A stretch of DNA of 5,941 nt from Candidatus Zixiibacteriota bacterium (GCA_022866585.1 JALHUP010000177.1:1-5941); one strand, 5' to 3'. Positions 1-4,997 are shown, counted from the first letter of the stretch. Translations and numbers: made by a program. Notes: generated from the letters alone by a model not told the origin.

Positions 1-193
1 ATGGAGAATATTTGTAAAGATAATGCCCATCCTCGAAATTATATAGATTCTCTGTATGTAAAACGCGAGTGGCGGCTCGATGAACCACATTGAAATCATT
101 CATTCCCCGCCGCAAGGTATTCCTAAAAAAGCCAATTACCATAATTGCCAAGAAGACATATAAAACTATTTTAGGATAATTTCTCTTTTTCAT
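1..193 (-). CDS. Partial GT87/DUF2029-type membrane glycosyltransferase (N-terminus)
   Basis: The gene continues beyond the left edge; 64 N-terminal codons are visible. The start is the ATG at 193-191. The protein opens with a basic patch (MKKR) and then a hydrophobic segment at about residues 9-23, a first transmembrane helix or signal anchor. Next comes a block with N32-D33-F34, R39-A40-A41, N49-L50-Y51 and, at about residues 55-64, DGHYLYKYSP. This order (DF, then a 'raa.r.l..g.nlY' stretch, then a 'YLYKYsP' motif) is what I recognise from the first periplasmic loop of GT87/DUF2029 proteins. Family members are multi-pass inner-membrane enzymes that transfer sugars, typically mannose, from polyprenyl-phosphate donors; the substrate here is unknown. 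No good Shine-Dalgarno sequence precedes the ATG. An in-frame TTG lies further upstream at 233-231, beside the end of the MITE-like element, so the start is uncertain. The family call is by motif memory from one third or less of the protein. Confidence 0.7.
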   Translation of the reverse strand, partial: MKKRNYPKIVLYVFLAIMVIGFFRNTLRRGMNDFNVVHRAATRVLHTENLYNFEDGHYLYKYSP

Positions 194-304
194 TTTATGA
201 GCTTGCTTCTGAAGTGCGGAAGATAGTCGGATCAAACCTCTCCCCTTTTGTTCCCCCTCTCCACATTTGAGACTGTGTCATAATTGTGTTTTGAGGTTGT
301 AGCC

Positions 305-316
305 GTCCATATGGAC
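305..316. repeat. Inner palindrome of left arm
   Basis: gtccatatggac is a perfect 12-base palindrome at the inner end of the left arm of the 234-428 element. Confidence 0.8.
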
Positions 317-346
317 GTAAGTCATTGGAATTCAACATCTCGATTT

Positions 347-365
347 CGCCCCGCTAAGCGGGGCG
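347..365. repeat. Inner GC-rich hairpin of right arm
   Basis: Nine-base arms cgccccgct and agcggggcg surround a single central base. The hairpin sits at the position in the right arm that mirrors the 305-316 palindrome, but its sequence is unrelated to it. Confidence 0.8.
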
Positions 366-431
366 ACTACAAAAACCGAAACTCTGACACACCCTCATTT
401 GTGGAGAGGGGGACAGGGGGTGAGGTTTAAT

Positions 432-536
432 AAACAAATAGTGTCAGGAGCACGGGACTCCTGGCCTACTACTTCTTCTATTCATATATGCCATTATAAT
501 CATTTATCCAGCCTCGTCATGCACTTTATAGAAAGG
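432..536. repeat. Direct repeat copy 1 with hairpin
   Basis: This copy aligns with 649-780. Shared landmarks in order are aaaNaaatagtgtca, a hairpin, cctactact, ttcatata, ataatcattt, and cNtgtcaNgcactttata followed by aaagg. The hairpin arms are gtcaggag (443-450) and ctcctggc (458-465), with a 7-base loop. The copy starts almost directly at the right end of the 234-428 element. No coding capacity is evident. Confidence 0.75.
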
Positions 537-546
537 TAGGTCAGCC

Positions 547-612
547 ATTCTTGTCTGACAATGATAGAACAGACAAGAATTTCTAATAGAACAGACAAAA
601 ATGTCTGTTCTA
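547..612. repeat. Nested palindrome cluster
   Basis: Two perfect inverted repeats lie in succession. The first is attcttgtct (547-556) with agacaagaat (571-580). The second is tagaacagaca (587-597) with tgtctgttcta (602-612), around an AAAA loop. A 12-base direct repeat, tagaacagacaa, occurs at 564-575 and 587-598. The right-hand hairpin could form in RNA or extruded DNA. It looks like the remains of several insertions of one gaacagacaagaat-type terminal repeat. The cluster lies between the two direct repeat copies. Confidence 0.8.
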
Positions 613-648
613 CCGATTCCCTCTTAGGCCAGATGCCCTGCGCCTGAC

Positions 649-780
649 AAATAAATAGTGTCAAGAGCACACGGGGCTCTTGACCTACTACTGTAGCCCG
701 ACTTTCGGATAAATCCTTTATGTTCATATATAATATCATAATCATTTTTATGCAACCTTGTCAAGCACTTTATAAAAAGG
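649..780. repeat. Direct repeat copy 2 with hairpin
   Basis: This is the diverged partner of 432-536. Its hairpin is gtcaagagc (660-668) with gctcttgac (676-684), nine pairs around a 7-base loop. Relative to copy 1 it holds about 25-30 extra bases after cctactact, beginning gtagcccgactttcgg. The stem differs from copy 1 by changes that keep pairing (see findings). Confidence 0.75.
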
Positions 781-857
781 GTTTGCGTCCACTGATGCGG
801 TATGATAAAGCAGCCTTCTATTAGAGGCAGACTCTTTTATCTCTTTCCTTAACTTCC

Positions 858-906
858 GCGTAGGCCTGCCTTAGGCAGGCCAGCCCCGCCTCTGGCGGGG
901 CTACGC
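858..906. repeat. Branched GC-rich palindrome (Y-shaped)
   Basis: An outer stem gcgta (858-862) with tacgc (902-906) encloses two abutting hairpins. They are ggcctgcct (863-871) with aggcaggcc (873-881), and agccccgcc (882-890) with ggcggggct (894-902) around a TCT loop; the outer stem shares one base with the second hairpin. No T-run follows on either strand, so it is not an obvious intrinsic terminator. It lies downstream of the truncated IS630-type ORF. Confidence 0.8.
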
Positions 907-953
907 CATAGTCCCCAGATTCATAAACCAAAAAGTCTAAAAATGCTTATCTT

Positions 954-1178
954 CTACGATCCAATTTCTTCTACCCCTTTGGTTTTGAACTGGGTGATCC
1001 ACCGGAAAATGCTCCGAACCGAGACTTGCATAATTGCGGCCACATCTTTCACCCGGTGCTCCCTGGCTGCGATGATGGCCTTAAGCTGAATACAAAGTTT
1101 ACCCCCCTCTATTTTTGCTAATTCCTCTTCGGCTAAAACCACGGTTTCTGGATCTACACCTATCTCCGGTCTCGCCAT
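954..1178 (-). pseudogene. IS630-type transposase, N-terminal HTH fragment
   Basis: The product is 74 residues, starting MARPEIG. A helix-turn-helix lies at about residues 43-63 (HRVKDVAAIMQVSVRSIFRW, then ITQF), followed by FKTKGVE. In IS630/Tc1-mariner transposases and related HTH proteins this block is followed by a Gly/Pro-rich linker and a DDE catalytic domain, for a total of about 350 residues. Here the frame stops four residues after GVE, and no DDE domain lies downstream, so the fragment could bind DNA but not catalyse transposition. The ATG at 1178-1176 is preceded by a strong ribosome binding site (AAGGAGGAG on the minus strand), and that site lies inside a perfect inverted repeat. 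A free-standing small HTH protein is possible, but a truncated transposase is more likely. Confidence 0.65.
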
Positions 1179-1182
1179 ATTC

Positions 1183-1215
1183 TCCTCCTTAAAAACGATA
1201 GCCTTTTAAGGAGGA
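1183..1215 (-). promoter_or_regulatory. Inverted repeat covering the ribosome binding site of the IS630-type ORF
   Basis: tcctccttaaaa (1183-1194) and ttttaaggagga (1204-1215) are perfect 12-base arms around a 9-base loop. On the minus strand the downstream arm contains the Shine-Dalgarno sequence of the 954-1178 ORF and the upstream arm is an anti-Shine-Dalgarno. A transcript entering from the right would hide the ribosome binding site; one starting inside the loop would leave it free. Confidence 0.6.
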
Positions 1216-1318
1216 TCATAAACAATCATAAATGTCATGCCAAGTAGAATTTATTATAAGACCTTTTCCTTCGACATAAGCCGAGTTTGAGTTTTTCAGA
1301 AGCTATGGTAAAAAATGA

Positions 1319-1347
1319 TTGACTTTATTTGAAAATTGCTTTATTTG
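1319..1347 (+). promoter_or_regulatory. Candidate promoter of the ACT-domain gene
   Basis: TTGACT (1319-1324), a 17-base spacer and TATTTG (1342-1347). The -35 is good and the -10 is weak. It lies 56 bases upstream of the start codon. Confidence 0.35.
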
Positions 1348-1389
1348 TGGGTAGAAGGTAATGAAAAATGCTATTCACTATTTAAGCCT

Positions 1390-1395
1390 AAGGAG
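1390..1395 (+). promoter_or_regulatory. Ribosome binding site of ACT-domain gene
   Basis: AAGGAG eight bases before the ATG at 1404. It fixes the start at MSEFDV. Confidence 0.8.
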
Positions 1396-1403
1396 AAGCT
1401 TCC

Positions 1404-1871
1404 ATGTCAGAATTTGACGTTACCAGCCGAACGGATATTGCCAAGATTACTCTAAACTCTGCTCCTGATCGTCCGGGAATCGGTGCGCAAATATTTGGTG
1501 CTCTCTGGTCTTATGACATCAATGTTGAGCTTGTTTCCTCCGCCCCGGCGCCGGAAGGTAGAGCAGATGTTACCTTAGTAGTGGGGAAAACACAGCTAAA
1601 TCCAGCGATACTCAAATTGAAAAAAATCAAAGAGGAGTTGGATGCCAAGGATTTAACTGTTGACCAGGGTGTAGCCATAGTCACGGTTAGCCATCCCAAG
1701 TTGTCCAAAACTCCAGGGATCGCCGCCAAAGTATTTTCTCTCCTTTCACAAGCAAATATAAATGTCGAAGCCATCTCCAGCTCCACCACCACCATAGCTT
1801 GTGTGATCCGCGAAAAAGAGGAACAAAAAGCGTTGGCGACTTTACGCAAGGGACTTGAAGAAAAAGATTAG
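1404..1871 (+). CDS. Tandem ACT-domain protein, aspartokinase regulatory-domain-like
   Basis: The product is 155 residues. ACT repeat 1 (about residues 12-78) shows D22-R-P-G25 for ligand binding, then IFGALWSYDINVELVSS. ACT repeat 2 (about 90-152) shows TPGIAAKVFSLLSQANINVEAISSS at 103-127, then a beta strand TIACVI. Both repeats match the C-terminal regulatory half of aspartate kinases, where the ACT pair binds lysine or threonine at the dimer interface. No kinase domain is attached, and no amino-acid biosynthesis gene is nearby. The ATG is set by AAGGAG (1390-1395), eight bases upstream. It is probably a free-standing, cytoplasmic amino-acid sensor or a separate regulatory subunit. Bacillus aspartokinase II makes a similar beta subunit from an internal start of its kinase gene. 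The role here is inferred; the fold is clear. Confidence 0.85.
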   Translation: MSEFDVTSRTDIAKITLNSAPDRPGIGAQIFGALWSYDINVELVSSAPAPEGRADVTLVVGKTQLNPAILKLKKIKEELDAKDLTVDQGVAIVTVSHPKLSKTPGIAAKVFSLLSQANINVEAISSSTTTIACVIREKEEQKALATLRKGLEEKD

Positions 1872-1995
1872 AGACTCAAGATAAAGATTTACGAGGGAAG
1901 GGGAATTGGAGGGCGGATTAAAATTTTCCACAGAAAGTTCCTAAAAAACTACTTAATGGGGGGATTGCTTAGAATTTGTTTTGAATTTGAAGTTG

Positions 1996-2055
1996 CCTGA
2001 TTTATCAGGTCCTGCGGATCCAGAATTCGGACGTTCTGTCCAATGAATTGGACAG
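1996..2055. repeat. Two hairpins in the convergent intergenic region
   Basis: cctgat (1996-2001) with atcagg (2004-2009), and ctgtccaa (2036-2043) with ttggacag (2048-2055), lie between the convergent stops of the ACT gene and coaD (1872-2093). Neither is followed by a T-run on either strand. They may act as weak or Rho-type ends, or be remnants of another dispersed element. The rest of 1872-2093 shows nothing else. Confidence 0.55.
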
Positions 2056-2093
2056 CTACAATCTTACCAAATTTAATCAGCAAAACAAAAGAT

Positions 2094-2579
2094 TTATTTT
2101 GAAAATCCGAACTTTTCTTTAAGCTTCTTTTCCACAATCTTGGGAACGAAACGATTTATTTTTCCATTGAAGCGAGCAATATCCTTGATCAAGTTGGAGC
2201 TTAGATAGGTATATTTCTCGGAGGGTATCAAAAAGACGGTCTCCGTTTTTGGGGCTAATTTTCTGTTCATCAAAGCTAACTGAAACTCGAACTCAAAATC
2301 CGAGACCGCCCTCACTCCGCGTATAAAGGCAGAAGCTTCAAGTTCTTTTGCCAGATCCGCTAAAAGGCCGGTAAAGAGAACCACCTTTACCCGTTTTAAA
2401 TCCTTCACTGTAGATTTGACCATTTCCAATCTTTCCTCTGCTGAAAAAAGTGGCTTCTTGTCAGGATTGTCCGCAATGGCTATCACCAGCCGGTCAAAAA
2501 GCAGAAGCGCCCTTTGGATCAAATCCAGATGTCCATTGGTGACCGGGTCGAAACTTCCCGGATATATAGCAATTTTCAT
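2094..2579 (-). CDS. coaD: Phosphopantetheine adenylyltransferase (CoaD)
   Basis: CoaD catalyses the fourth step of coenzyme A synthesis: 4'-phosphopantetheine plus ATP gives dephospho-CoA and pyrophosphate, in the cytoplasm. The product is 161 residues, the usual length. The nucleotidyltransferase signature is intact: YPGSFDPVTNGH at residues 6-17 with the T/HxGH motif (TNGH, 14-17). RGVRAVSDFEFEFQLA at 88-103 forms the phosphopantetheine and ATP pocket. YLSSNLIKDIA at 125-135 corresponds to the ISSS/T motif. The start ATG (2579-2577) follows AAGGAG, complementary to 2585-2590, six to eight bases upstream. It follows rsmD on the same strand after a 223-base gap that holds a nested palindrome. 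rsmD-coaD adjacency is a known conserved pairing, for example ylbH-coaD in Bacillus. Confidence 0.97.
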   Translation of the reverse strand: MKIAIYPGSFDPVTNGHLDLIQRALLLFDRLVIAIADNPDKKPLFSAEERLEMVKSTVKDLKRVKVVLFTGLLADLAKELEASAFIRGVRAVSDFEFEFQLALMNRKLAPKTETVFLIPSEKYTYLSSNLIKDIARFNGKINRFVPKIVEKKLKEKFGFSK

Positions 2580-2584
2580 AAGAT

Positions 2585-2590
2585 CTCCTT
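2585..2590 (-). promoter_or_regulatory. Ribosome binding site of coaD
   Basis: The minus strand reads AAGGAG shortly before the ATG at 2579. It suggests coaD is initiated independently rather than by coupling to rsmD. Confidence 0.8.
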
Positions 2591-2722
2591 AAATTTAAAA
2601 ATCGACTTATGATTTTGGAAGAACAACCTTGTGTTTTTTAAATTGGTTCAAGAATTTAATTTTGTCTTTAAGTTTGATTTGAAATCTCTTATCGCATAGT
2701 TTATCCTCTGCCTTTTAACATC

Positions 2723-2776
2723 CCGAGCCATCCTTCGACATCCCGCGTTGGCGGGAGGCGAAGTGTAAAGGCTCGG
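2723..2776. repeat. Nested palindrome between rsmD and coaD
   Basis: Three concentric stems: ccgagcc (2723-2729) with ggctcgg (2770-2776); cttcg (2733-2737) with cgaag (2759-2763); and tcccgc (2741-2746) with gcggga (2751-2756), around a GTTG loop. There is no T-run on the minus strand after it, so it is probably not a simple terminator. It could stabilise the 3' end of the rsmD message or reduce read-through into coaD. The core resembles the GC hairpins at 882-902 and 5644-5658. Confidence 0.75.
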
Positions 2777-2802
2777 CTACGCCTCTTGCAATCAATCCTT
2801 TC

Positions 2803-3375
2803 CTATGGTTCCAAAGTCGGACAAGCGGTTTCTGACTTTTTTATAAAGAATGAAACCATGGTATCCCCGAATCTTTTGGCTTTTATATAAAGTAATTTCT
2901 CCTCAGGGCATTTTAAAGTCTCTTTTTTATGGTGCTCTAAGACTAAAATTCCGTCTTTTTCCAAAAGATCATATTTGACCACCGAGTCTATCACCTTTTG
3001 AGCGAAATCACAAAGATAGGGGGGGTCAGCAAAGATGACACCGAATTTTCCTTGAAGCTTTGGCAAAGCTCTTAAACAATCTTTGCCAATTGTCTTGGCT
3101 CTTTGATCCAGGTTTAAACTCCCTAAATTCTTTTTGATGATCTTAATGCTCTGTAAAGATGAATCCACGAAGGTGGCAAATTCCGCCCCCCCAGACAAAG
3201 CCTCAATGCCTAAATTCCCGGACCCAGCAAATAGATCCAAGACCTTCCTCCCGGAAACCTCACCTTTCAACACGTTGAAGATCGATCCCTTCACCTTGTC
3301 CGAGCTGGGTCTGATCTTGGCTTTGTTGACGGAACTTAAAATACGCCCCTTATATTCACCAGAGATTATTCGCAA
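2803..3375 (-). CDS. rsmD: 16S rRNA (guanine(966)-N(2))-methyltransferase RsmD
   Basis: RsmD methylates N2 of G966 in 16S rRNA, using S-adenosylmethionine, on the assembled small subunit. The product is 190 residues, within the family range. MRIISGEYKGR at the N-terminus and RPSSDKVKGSIFNVL (22-36) are the RsmD start and substrate-loop signatures. VLDLFAGSGNLGIEALSGGA (45-64) is the SAM-binding motif I. DPPY at 117-120 is the catalytic motif IV of amino-methylating enzymes. The start codon is TTG (3375-3373). It is supported by the MRII start typical of the family and by an AGGGAG site just upstream. The comEA-like gene ends 25 bases upstream on the same strand, so the two are probably co-transcribed. 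The last dozen residues (after FFIKK) extend past the usual family end and look unconserved. Confidence 0.95.
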   Translation of the reverse strand: MRIISGEYKGRILSSVNKAKIRPSSDKVKGSIFNVLKGEVSGRKVLDLFAGSGNLGIEALSGGAEFATFVDSSLQSIKIIKKNLGSLNLDQRAKTIGKDCLRALPKLQGKFGVIFADPPYLCDFAQKVIDSVVKYDLLEKDGILVLEHHKKETLKCPEEKLLYIKAKRFGDTMVSFFIKKSETACPTLEP

Positions 3376-3380
3376 AAAAA

Positions 3381-3388
3381 TCTCCCTA
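3381..3388 (-). promoter_or_regulatory. Ribosome binding site deciding the TTG start of rsmD
   Basis: The minus strand reads TAGGGAGA just before the TTG at 3375, with six bases between GGAG and TTG. No ATG gives a better family match. Confidence 0.7.
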
Positions 3389-3400
3389 AGACAAATGAAT

Positions 3401-4027
3401 TCATTTAACCGTTATGAGGTCTTTTATTTTTTCAAAAGTCTTTGGACCAATTCCGGAAACCTTCATCACATCCTCGATTTTTTGGAATTTGCCTTTTGTT
3501 TCCCTATGATTGATGATTCTTAGGCTCAAAACCGGACCGATTCCTGGCAAAAGTTCCAGTTGGTAAGCCGAAGCGGAATTGAGGTCAATTTTCTTCTTCC
3601 CCGCCTTTGGTGGTTCGACTTCGCTCACCACCCTGAGCCTGTCGAAGGGCGGGATTTTCAACAAAGGATTTTCGGGTGTGGGTGAAATTCGGTTTTCCTT
3701 TTGTCGATTAGAAATAGGCGAAGTTATAGAATCTTTTGAAATTTTAGGTAAAACCTCCTGCGAATATGCTTTGGTATCCTTATTATGGTGAGCCTGTGCT
3801 TCGACTTCGCTCAGCACCATGAGCCTGTCGAATGGTCGAACCATTGGATTCTCATTGGATTGGCTTTGATTTTCAAAGGAGACCGGAGGGTTTTGGTTGA
3901 AGACAAGTTCCGGTGCAAAATTGGGGTGATATTTTTTGTAAACGGTTATCCCGCTTCCTATGAGCAACGCTATCAAAAGAAAAAGCAAAGCTTTTATCTC
4001 TTGGGGGGTGAAGTTAAAAAACTGCAT
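3401..4027 (-). CDS. ComEA-like membrane-anchored helix-hairpin-helix DNA-binding protein
   Basis: The product is 208 residues. Residues 12-30 form one transmembrane helix with a short N-terminal tail. A low-complexity linker (about 31-143) follows. Residues 146-207 form a tandem helix-hairpin-helix domain: IDLNSASAYQLELLPGIGP, then VMKVSGIGPKTFEKI, with two GIGP turns for the DNA backbone. This is the ComEA domain, which binds incoming DNA on the outer face of the cytoplasmic membrane in competence systems. Similar proteins occur in bacteria without proven uptake. Oddly, the linker carries two near-identical 11-residue blocks, FDRLMVLSEVE (66-76) and FDRLRVVSEVE (128-138), each encoded by a 33-base palindrome. 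No convincing Shine-Dalgarno precedes the ATG, and an in-frame stop lies just upstream. It is first in the set with rsmD and coaD. No other com gene is visible. Confidence 0.88.
   Translation of the reverse strand: MQFFNFTPQEIKALLFLLIALLIGSGITVYKKYHPNFAPELVFNQNPPVSFENQSQSNENPMVRPFDRLMVLSEVEAQAHHNKDTKAYSQEVLPKISKDSITSPISNRQKENRISPTPENPLLKIPPFDRLRVVSEVEPPKAGKKKIDLNSASAYQLELLPGIGPVLSLRIINHRETKGKFQKIEDVMKVSGIGPKTFEKIKDLITVK
3614..3646. repeat. 33-bp palindromic repeat inside comEA-like gene, copy A
   Basis: Arms ttcgac (3614-3619) and gtcgaa (3641-3646), plus inner gctca (3623-3627) and tgagc (3634-3638). It differs from copy B at two of 33 bases. On the minus strand it encodes FDRLRVVSEVE in the gene's frame. 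Similar ttcgac...gctcag...gtcgaa palindromes are abundant in many environmental genomes. Confidence 0.9.
3800..3832. repeat. 33-bp palindromic repeat inside comEA-like gene, copy B
   Basis: The same 33-base unit lies 186 bases (62 codons) from copy A and encodes FDRLMVLSEVE in the same phase. A further short match, gagcctgt, at 3790-3797 just to its left may be a fragment of a third unit. Confidence 0.9.
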
Positions 4028-4310
4028 AGAAAAATTCCAATTTTAGAAAACCAATATAAACGTAATTATTTCTGATACGATGCTGCCCCTCTCTCTAACT
4101 GATTTCAAGCACTTGCGGGAAAAGTGTTATTGTTTCCCAACGACTTACGGATACACGAAGAGAGTATGGCACTACATTTCGTCTTTCCCCAAAGGCGTGA
4201 TGTCGAAGGATAATGCATATGCTGCTTTGCCAATTAAATAAGGGTTGCATCCTTGGGGTTACGTTTAAAAAGATTACGGTTTCGGTTAGGTATCGTCTAA
4301 AAAGTTATCG
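4028..4310. other. Intergenic stretch without a recognised gene
   Basis: Between the comEA-like start and the transposase remnant I find no coding signal in any frame. Small structures present are gggaaa (4118-4123) with tttccc (4134-4139), and a near-palindrome around 4180-4197 (cgtcttt, then aaaggcg). The 10-mer tgtcgaagga occurs at 4201-4210. The promoter of the comEA operon should be here on the minus strand, but I cannot identify convincing -35 and -10 boxes. Confidence 0.5.
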
Positions 4311-4631
4311 TCAGTCCCTTTGAATTCTGTGCGTATTAAGTAGGTTTTTCCGCTTCCGCCAAAAGTGGGTCCGGCGAAATACCAAAAACGAGCCCCACTC
4401 CTTATCCCACTCCACCCTCTGATTATCCTCTTTGATGCTGAAAACAACAGTCACATTCTCAGAAAGCTGAGCTAAAGAGGTAGCGGTCGAGTCCAAAACA
4501 CCACCTGCTCTCAAAATATCCAGCCTCCCCAAATTGGCAATAACCTCCTGTCTTACCTTCTTCCCCTCACGGAAGTGCTTCACAATCTGCAAATACTCCC
4601 GTAGACCTGATCTTTTTACCCGCACAAACAT
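4311..4631 (-). pseudogene. IS1634/IS4-type transposase, N-terminal remnant
   Basis: The product is 106 residues. Residues 1-85 (MFVRVKRSGLREYLQIV, REGKKVRQEVIANLGRLD at 21-38, then VEWDKEWGSFLVF at 73-85) match the N-terminal, non-catalytic region I recognise from IS1634-group transposases of the IS4 superfamily. From residue 86 the sequence no longer resembles the family (RRTHFWRKRKNLL...). Full-length members run to roughly 500-600 residues with a DDE domain, which is absent here. Switching one frame at about residue 81 opens a different reading frame that runs to about 4285 (FAGPTFGGSGKTYLIRTEF...), but I do not recognise it. The remnant is therefore truncated by deletion or recombination. 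It retains a plausible promoter almost touching its start codon, so a short protein might still be made. Confidence 0.75.
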
Positions 4632-4640
4632 GACACCACC

Positions 4641-4669
4641 ATACTACATATAATCCTCACCCCTGTCAA
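4641..4669 (-). promoter_or_regulatory. Promoter of the IS1634-type remnant
   Basis: On the minus strand: TTGACA (4669-4664), a 17-base spacer, then TAGTAT (4646-4641). The -35 is perfect, the spacing optimal, and the -10 matches at four of six bases. The predicted transcription start is at about 4634, only a few bases before the ATG at 4631, so the message would be nearly leaderless. Confidence 0.55.
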
Positions 4670-4725
4670 GAAAAATCAGACCTGGAGTTTCCCCATTTTT
4701 TCGATCCCTACCCTGCAGACTGAAA

Positions 4726-4869
4726 GGGCGTGTTGAAAAACTTAATCCGGAGTGCCCGTATGGGCGGTTTTTCTCAAAAACAAAGTAGGTGGGATATAAG
4801 GACGTTTAGATTTCAAAAAAACGCAAAAGCAAGCTTTTGCACTCCCGAACCCAGTTTTTCAACAGCCCC
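4726..4869. mobile_element. MITE-like element with TGTTGAAAAACT terminal repeats
   Basis: tgttgaaaaact (4731-4742) and agtttttcaaca (4853-4864) are perfect. The match extends imperfectly from gggcg (4726) / gcccc (4869) inward to ggagtgc / gcactcc. Each arm then carries its own hairpin: gccc-gtat-gggc (4754-4765) on the left and gcaaaagc-aa-gcttttgc (4823-4840) on the right. The element is about 144 bases with no ORF. TGTTGAAAAA-type ends occur on several insertion sequence groups; I do not assign one. There is no clear target-site duplication. The right end is about 80 bases before the -35 of the Pal-like gene. Confidence 0.7.
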
Positions 4870-4947
4870 TAAAGATTGCGGCAACTACTTGGCGTTGCAG
4901 GAGTAAGATGAGATTTTGGAAGAGATAAACAAATGCAGAAATTTTTG

Positions 4948-4976
4948 TTGCATTTTCTGAAAAGAATAGTTATACT
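4948..4976 (+). promoter_or_regulatory. Promoter of the Pal-like lipoprotein gene
   Basis: TTGCAT (4948-4953), exactly 17 bases, TATACT (4971-4976). The -10 matches consensus at five of six bases. The predicted leader is about 28 bases. Confidence 0.6.
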
Positions 4977-4997
4977 TTCTTGAAACCTTTTAACAAA

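Larger units (their letters stand above)
234..428. mobile_element. MITE-like element with long imperfect terminal inverted repeats
   Basis: The ends are aaacctc (234-240) and gaggttt (422-428). Reading inward, 234-302 and the reverse complement of 367-428 align imperfectly for about 60 bases, including shared ccccctctccaca and tgtgtca segments. Each arm ends in its own small palindrome: gtccatatggac (305-316) on the left and cgccccgct-a-agcggggcg (347-365) on the right. There is no ORF inside, so it could only move with a transposase supplied in trans. I see no clear target-site duplication. It ends about 40 bases upstream of the GT87-type start codon. It could instead be a REP/BIME-like extragenic palindrome that was never a transposon. 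Confidence 0.65.
194..953. other. Gene-poor repeat-rich region
   Basis: I find no supportable gene in this 760-base stretch. It holds the 234-428 element, the direct repeat pair, the palindrome cluster between them and the branched palindrome at 858-906. The 81-codon minus-strand frame at 500-745 is built almost wholly from these repeats and has no recognisable domain. The bases at about 781-857 and 907-953 show nothing I can name. Confidence 0.7.

Noticed and set aside
1..93. Plus-strand 30-residue ORF starting at the first base
   Set aside because: It is antisense to a recognisable GT87-type N-terminus, and no upstream context is visible.
500..745. Minus-strand 81-codon ORF
   Set aside because: It runs across the direct repeat and palindrome cluster, has no domain, and its apparent sequence comes from repeat DNA.
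432..780. CRISPR-like repeat arrangement
   Set aside because: Only two long diverged copies exist, with no regular short repeats or spacers and no cas genes.
1511..1849. Minus-strand ORF of 112 codons opposite the ACT gene
   Set aside because: It is a shadow of a clear ACT-domain gene.
1949..2137. Minus-strand 62-codon ORF overlapping the end of coaD
   Set aside because: It is a shadow frame running through two intergenic hairpins with no domain or ribosome binding site.
2607..2714. Open minus-strand frame of 35 codons, Lys-rich (ends FKKHKVVLPKS), between rsmD and coaD
   Set aside because: It has no standard start codon or ribosome binding site and no recognisable family. It might be a relic, but it cannot be supported.
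3134..3523. Plus-strand ORF of 129 codons opposite rsmD and the comEA-like gene
   Set aside because: It is antisense to two well-supported genes and has no domain.
4168..4182. Possible sigma-54 site (TGGCAC...) in the intergenic region
   Set aside because: The -12 half (TTGC) is absent at the required spacing, and no plus-strand gene follows.
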